In this document: piece after piece, positions 58,601-64,000 of the stretch | How the letters are laid out: each line of letters opens with the position of its first letter | Position numbering within the stretch: position 1 is the stretch's first letter | Assembly (NCBI GenBank): GCA_018389105.1 | Contig: JACATO010001023.1 | Coordinates: forward strand, 127,001-191,000 | Direction of reading: 5' to 3' | Length of the DNA: 64,000 bases | Origin: Nautilus pompilius | Taxonomy: Eukaryota > Mollusca > Cephalopoda > Nautilida > Nautilidae | Position numbers and translations under genes: made by a program | Notes under the pieces: model-generated | Database searches by the model: none | What the model was told of the DNA's origin: nothing | The model's input: only the letters and a program-made list of their open reading frames with translations

Positions 58601-60808
58601 ACAGTAAACCACACATGCACATCTTTGCCTTCTTTTCTATAACTGTTAAAAAATATCTAATCAGTTTCTAATTGTTCTTCTCTGTTTTCATGCATGAAAC
58701 ACGTATATTCCATGAGTTTATTTAACGTTAATTTATGACAGATGGCAGTTCAGAGTTATAAGAAAAAACCAAACTGTTTCATAAAATGAGGCTTCACACA
58801 CCTTGGCTTGTAATATTTCTGTGGGTGCAGGTAGGCAGTCATTTCATTGCTTCCCCACAAATTCTCACAACTCACATTCCAGTTCCACATTATATTTTTG
58901 TTCCAGTCCCATGTTTACTGATAGCATTGTTTTCTCCACCATTCTTCTCCCCCACACTGAATTCATGTTGAGCTGTACAATTTGTCTTGCAAAACCAATC
59001 ACTTTCTACTTATAAAAAGCGCTAATAAACTCTAATTTCACTTCCTCAATGATATCATAGCTATTTCGTAACCTATACTTTAAGTTAAAAGTGCAGTGAT
59101 GGATGACCTAGGTAATCAATATATTTTGGTAAGTCTACACAAGACTTTGTGATAAGAAATAGGCTAATACAAACATGAAATTAATTCCTAGAAAATTTGG
59201 CTCCAGTAAAGACAAAAGAACTGCATGTCACTCTGAGCCAAACCCTTGTTTTTTGAAGAAAGGTTGACTCGCATTAAAATATGATCATATGGTATTTTGT
59301 CATTTATGAACAAAAATAAAAAGACAACGAAACGAAGCAATAAACATCAATAATTATAATAATTTCAATGATCACATAACATTTTGGCACATACTGGAGG
59401 TAAAAGTATTCTTCAAAATTGACTTGAATTTTAAAACAAATTGCTTTTTAGTTGCAAAACTGATGTTAAACTCATTTAATAAAGATGTGCCTAACTCAAA
59501 AAATCAGATTACATTTCTGTTCAAGAATTCTTTTAACTCTACCTATGATAGATACAAACCCATCTCACCTTTTTCAGATCTGGAGCAGTTTTACTAGGCT
59601 GCAAGACTGAAAGGTTACAATAAACAAAGAATTAGATAAATAAAACAAGCTTATTTTTCCAAGTCATTCCTGAGATAAATCTGATATCAGGTTGTCCGAT
59701 ATAATAGAAACCAATAAAACTTTTCTGGACTAGCTACTACTGAAAACATGTACACATTGTGTAAGGTTTAAACTCTCATGAAACTAAACCTAGGTTCACT
59801 AGATATTACACCTCAATTTCTCTCATACAAGGATGAAGATCTTGATAAAGACCTTGAACGTCATCCTTCTAATCAAAACTACATTGTAATGTTTACAGAT
59901 ATCATTTAGAAATCCCGACTCACTTTCAGGCTATTCCATGTCAGATCACCCAGGGTTTGTAATCGATCTCTCTCTCTCTATATATATATATATATCTATT
60001 TTTTTTGCACCTGCTGATTGTGAGGGTTTCCTTCCAATTCTAAAATGTCTAATTGTTAAAATATCCATAGCTTGGGAACGATAACATTTGGGGTTTTTCA
60101 CTTGGTTGGGGTGTGGAAGGATGGAGAGGCTGGTTACAGACGGGAGATCTGACATGGGACGGATTTCTCAGTGGGTGCAATACAACCGGTGTACACCACG
60201 GCAGGGTTTGTTTATCCCCCCACCGGCTCCAATTAGTGTTTGTTGTGCGTATTCGGCCGTGGAGTGGCACAAGTACGAGGGGTAGCCGGGCCGGGTGCAG
60301 GTGTCGTTAAGCTACCCATGTAGGGGAGAGGGAGGGGGGGCGCCCGTGTACACCACGGCAGGGTTTGTTTATCCCACCGGCTCCAGTTAGTGTTTGTTGT
60401 GCGTATTCGGCCGCCGAGTGACACAAGTACGAGGGGTAGCCGGGCCGGGTGCAGGTGTCGTTAAGCTACCCATGTAGGGGAGGGGGGGCGCCCGCCCGTC
60501 TAGAACAGACAGAGGGCACTGGGGGTCGGCCCGATCTTACCGTGATTTCCATAGGCCCCCATGGCAACAGCTAGTCCCCCAGAGAGTCCGCCGATCCTCA
60601 CGAAAGCGGTCCCCGACCGGAACCCGTCCCTCGAGCAGGGCAGGGCGCGGTCGTCCTTGGTTCCGCCCATGGTGGGAATGCCGAACCGGCCCCAGCCCCA
60701 GGTCCCGCCGCTGCAGGCCGCCGAGCGGCCGGACCAGGGGACAAACGCGCCAATCAGGGAGGACGCGAAGTCGTTCACGATCGCGTTGGTCTGTCGGAAC
60801 AAATCCAT
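55662..60808 (-). CDS. TMEM256: Transmembrane protein 256 homologue (DUF423 family), 4 exons
   Basis: Small conserved multi-pass membrane protein of poorly known function. Exons in coding order: 60541-60808, 59569-59606 (38-nt micro-exon), 57688-57768, 55662-55805. All junctions are GT-AG and in phase, giving 176 residues. The start ATG at 60806-60808 (MDLFRQTNAIVNDF) is chosen because it begins the N-terminal extension of about 65 residues seen in invertebrate members; the frame stays open further upstream. Membrane segments: FVRIGGLSGGLAVAMGAYG (69-87), INSVALLAVPL (112-122), VGVLLCLGILLFSGSCYYHA (130-149) and GGILLISAWLAMAI (163-176). The family motif GAYGNHVL crosses the exon 1/2 junction. 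It matches human TMEM256 in order and spacing (SLALLGVP, SFYYQALSG, APAGGTLLLLGWLALAL) as recalled. It is tail to tail with ACOT9. Confidence 0.92.
60189..60493. repeat. 157-bp tandem duplication in TMEM256 intron 1
   Basis: Two copies begin at 60189 and 60346 (GTGTACACCACGGCAGGG) and run to GGGGGGCGCCC. They differ by a few substitutions and small indels. The block is CpG- and GC-rich, sits immediately downstream of TMEM256 exon 1, and lies within the CpG-rich 5' region of the gene. Confidence 0.92.
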
Positions 60809-61250
60809 CTTCTCCGTGACCGCCCCCGTCCCCCAGCCACCGCGACAGGGAGTTTCAATGGCGACCGCTCGTCTCGCCCGCAGAAGCGAGAAGTTCGCCT
60901 CCCGCGGCAGAAAATCGGAATTCCAAGGGAGACTACTCTCGAGCCCCGGCAACAACCGTGTCTCGATGCTCTTAACTATCAATTCGTCTTTTAGAACATT
61001 AAAAAGCCCCGACTTTGGCAAGCAATCTAAATCGTGGCGGTATTAGAGCAGCAGCACTAACGACGAGGAAAAAAAGAAAAATAAAGAGGGGGGGTCTACT
61101 TCAGAGAGGAGTTTAGAAAGCAGGGGGGTCATCAAGACAGAAGTACTACTACAGCATCACTGTCACTGATGGCGATTTTCGTTACTCGGGCAAATTCTCT
61201 GCCCAAAAGAAATATTTTCGAAATCAAACCTCGCAGACGGGGGTAGCTAA
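60809..61250 (-). promoter_or_regulatory. TMEM256: CpG-rich 5' region of TMEM256
   Basis: The sequence upstream of the TMEM256 start is CpG-rich to about 61050 and then declines. It is the likely 5' UTR and promoter. No TATA box or specific site can be assigned. Confidence 0.4.
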
Positions 61251-64000
61251 CTTACAGCAGCCCTCTTTTCACCAGGCCACTGTCACAGCCGTTGAAAACT
61301 ACTGTATATGCAAAATTTATGCATTAGTTCAAAGTTGCCCCCAACCAAAATTAAAATGTTTCAACTGCTGTAAAAAAAAAAAAAAATAATAATTTACACT
61401 AAATGCCCAGTTGTTTCAGCTCGTTATCGGTTTATTACTAGTCATAGTATTCTTTTGCACCCATACATACTTCAAAAAGGAGTTAAATTTGAAAAAAATA
61501 CTTTCAATGAAAATGTATTTAATTTGTTGTTTACAAAACAAGACTTCTCTTCCACATTCCTGATTTCATTTCCTAAACATGGTTTTTATTTGCAACATAG
61601 CATCAGGAATAAACCGGCAGACATTCAATTAAATAAACAAACATTATTATAGATTAACTATTATTGATGAGGAGCATAACTCTGAATAAGATGAGAACAG
61701 TACCTTGACATCATTCAAATTAAAATTATGGTCAAAATTTAAATCATATGGCAAGTCAAATTCTTCCTTCCATTCAAATGTGCAGCAAACACCAGATATG
61801 AATTTCATATATTTACATTTGCATTTTTTTATTTTTTAAAAAATTTGTTTGTTTCTCTCCCTTGCTAAAGTTCAACCTTATTGTTGCAAAAATTAACTGT
61901 TAATTACATAATAATAATTAGTCATTTATCACTAGAGGTCTCTTCTTGCCCTAAGCAGGCATGATTCTTCTCTTAGTCTTCCATCAGATTTTATCCAAAA
62001 TTACTACTATCGGATATCCACTAAGGGGACTGACAGTCAACGAGTTCTTACAACACTAAGCATGGATAGTGGATGAAACAGTATTCCCAGACAGTACAAT
62101 TATACATACATATTATGTATTTTACATACACACAATATAGGCTTTCCTAAAAGTTAACTATCCAATACTGAAAAGCACATTCTACAACCAGCTCTCGGGT
62201 TATCAGTCACATGGTGGGCAGCCGTATAGAAATCAACCAATAGATCTGAATAGAGGCACAACAGTTATAAAAAAGTCGAAGAGTCCTATCAAACTGAAAA
62301 AAAAATAAAAATTTATCAGCTTTGAATCAAATAGGAATAAAGAAGAGAGTCAACATCATATCCTTTCTTTTCATTTACGTTGAATAAAAATTATTATTAT
62401 TCGTACAAACTTAGTAAAATTTGGTTGTTACTGTGGTTCTCTTGTGAATTTTGAGACCTCTCCTTAGTTTAGAACAGAAAGCTATTGGTGTACTGTTTAG
62501 TAGACAATTAGCATCCCACCAAACAGTGATACAAATGACTAACAACCAGCAATCTTTCCCCATTACAGTTAGAAAAAGGTAGATAAAAGTTTAAGGCAAG
62601 CAAAAGCTTTGAGAGTTACTAGATGATGTTAAAAATAGAATTTCTTACTCCAGCATATCCCCCAAAGGTTAGCCAAAGCTCCACCTATGGAATCATTCTT
62701 CTTTTAAGGGGACTGACAGAGTTGTAAAAATTTAAAACAAAAAAAAAATCTTACAATTTTCATATTTATTTATTTCCAGCAGAACACAATCAAAGATGTA
62801 CAAAGTTGTCTGGATCAGTAGTCAAAGCTGGTGTTTTTTTCTGGTTGGTAGGAATTGGATTAAGGTTCATTGTTCTTCTCTTGACATAATAATAATAATA
62901 ATAAATATAGCAACGAGAACACCACCCAAAGTTTAATCATCAATCAGCCTTTATTGCCAACAATCCATTAACATTTACAGCTTCATACTGCAGTAGTGTG
63001 TGTGTGTGTGTGTGTGTGTTACTATATCAGCACACAGAAAGAGTAGGCTGAACCAGGCAGACATCACTTGGATTACCTGGACAGTCACAATGAAGTTAAT
63101 ATCATTTTTTCAGAGGTAAAAAAAGAACAAAACTATTAAAAACAGGATCACTGTCAGACTTTTGAGGCAGCTTGATAAAAATAATTTTAAAAAAATTTTA
63201 AATAAATAAAATGGGCTGATTTCAGCATATGATACAAACAGCATAACCATTTAATTTAAATATTGCAATGGGGGAGAATAGGGAAATAAGTCTCGTGTGT
63301 TTAATCTCTCTTAATGCTCCACAAAATCATATTCCCCATCCAGAGGTTCAAGAGATACAAATGCAGCAAAAAAACATACCACCTCATTTACATTTCTCCC
63401 TGGCCAGAGTTACTGACATAGCAGTTAATTTTTTCCAATTATCATCTAAAAAAAAACAAAAAAAAACTGGGTAATATCAACGAAAAATGTCATTTATTTA
63501 TTAACAAATTATACAAAAATATAGATATCATTATTAAGAATTATATTTTGCATTTTAATTTTAGAGAGAAACAACAGAGGAATAGTTCAATGCTTATAAC
63601 AACAAAGTAAACCTGCAGATAGAATTAAAATCAATTTTAACAATAAATCAGTATTCTGTTAGAACTTTAAAATCTCCTCTAATATACAAAATAAGGACGT
63701 GCAGTACTTACAAACTCCCGAAGAAAGCAAATTTAGATCCTTTGGGGGGGGGGGGGGGTTCAGGATTATTTCACAAATTGTCCACCTTTAAGAAAATCAG
63801 GTTTCTGTTATACTACCCCACCCTCAAGTGGCATCGCTAGACAGAATTTCAAACGAGACCAGAACAATACCCGACAAATTCAAGGAAATTATGTAAGAAA
63901 AGAAGAAAACGAGTCAGCTCCCTGAAACATATTTAAAAAGTACGTCCCTGCCACTCAGCCAGTTGAAATCTAAGAATGTTGTTACATCACTATCACTGCA
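61251..64000. other. AT-rich, CpG-poor end of window, no exon recognised
   Basis: Composition matches the introns of ACOT9 and TMEM256 rather than the CpG-normal left part of the window. A GT run lies at about 62997-63019 and a G run at about 63744-63758. TTTATT strings near 62950 would be AATAAA on the minus strand. It may be intron or 3' UTR of a neighbouring gene whose exons lie beyond 64 kb. I cannot assign strand or identity. Confidence 0.4.

Overview
The window is nuclear DNA of an invertebrate animal, most likely a lophotrochozoan such as a marine mollusc. This rests on spliced genes with AG/GT-type introns, abundant ATT, GA and CT microsatellites, decayed mariner/Tc1 and tRNA-SINE copies, and a mosaic of CpG-normal and CpG-depleted DNA. 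Species identity is inference; no search was possible. No retroviral, LTR or other virus-like element was recognised.

Layout. From 1 to about 23 kb I recognise no coding gene. It holds tandem repeats: dispersed microsatellite arrays built around the 8-mer TGACGTCA, a minisatellite with a poly(A)-type hexamer in most units (4.03-4.30 kb), two long polypurine tracts (9.7-10.7 kb), and a 4.5-kb satellite of 52-bp units that acquires a 298-bp higher-order period in its second half (11.8-16.3 kb). At 23.3-27.5 kb is a two-exon gene whose first exon encodes a signal peptide and whose second encodes two protein-kinase-like domains in tandem, the first with most catalytic residues and the second degenerate. 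Its intron carries a dispersed repeat and a mariner relic. From 27.5 to 37.4 kb there are more repeats, a second copy of the dispersed repeat, another TGACGTCA array and a second mariner relic.

From 37.4 kb the DNA changes: a CpG-rich start region is followed by CpG-poor gene bodies. ACOT9 (mitochondrial acyl-CoA thioesterase 9, + strand, about 13 exons, 37.8-54.7 kb) and TMEM256 (small membrane protein, - strand, 4 exons, 55.7-60.8 kb) face each other tail to tail about 0.9 kb apart. The TMEM256 start region (60.5-61.2 kb) is CpG-rich again. The last 2.7 kb (61.3-64 kb) is AT-rich and CpG-poor with no recognisable exon, possibly intron or 3' UTR of a neighbour.

How the genes relate. I see no operon-like or pathway link. 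ACOT9 and TMEM256 look like housekeeping genes with methylation-type CpG loss. The kinase-like gene sits in CpG-normal DNA, as inducible or tissue-restricted invertebrate genes often do. The best candidate for an undescribed system is this secreted tandem kinase/pseudokinase, with a predicted signal peptide and ten N-glycosylation sequons. The 298-bp higher-order satellite and the TGACGTCA array family are the main non-coding novelties.
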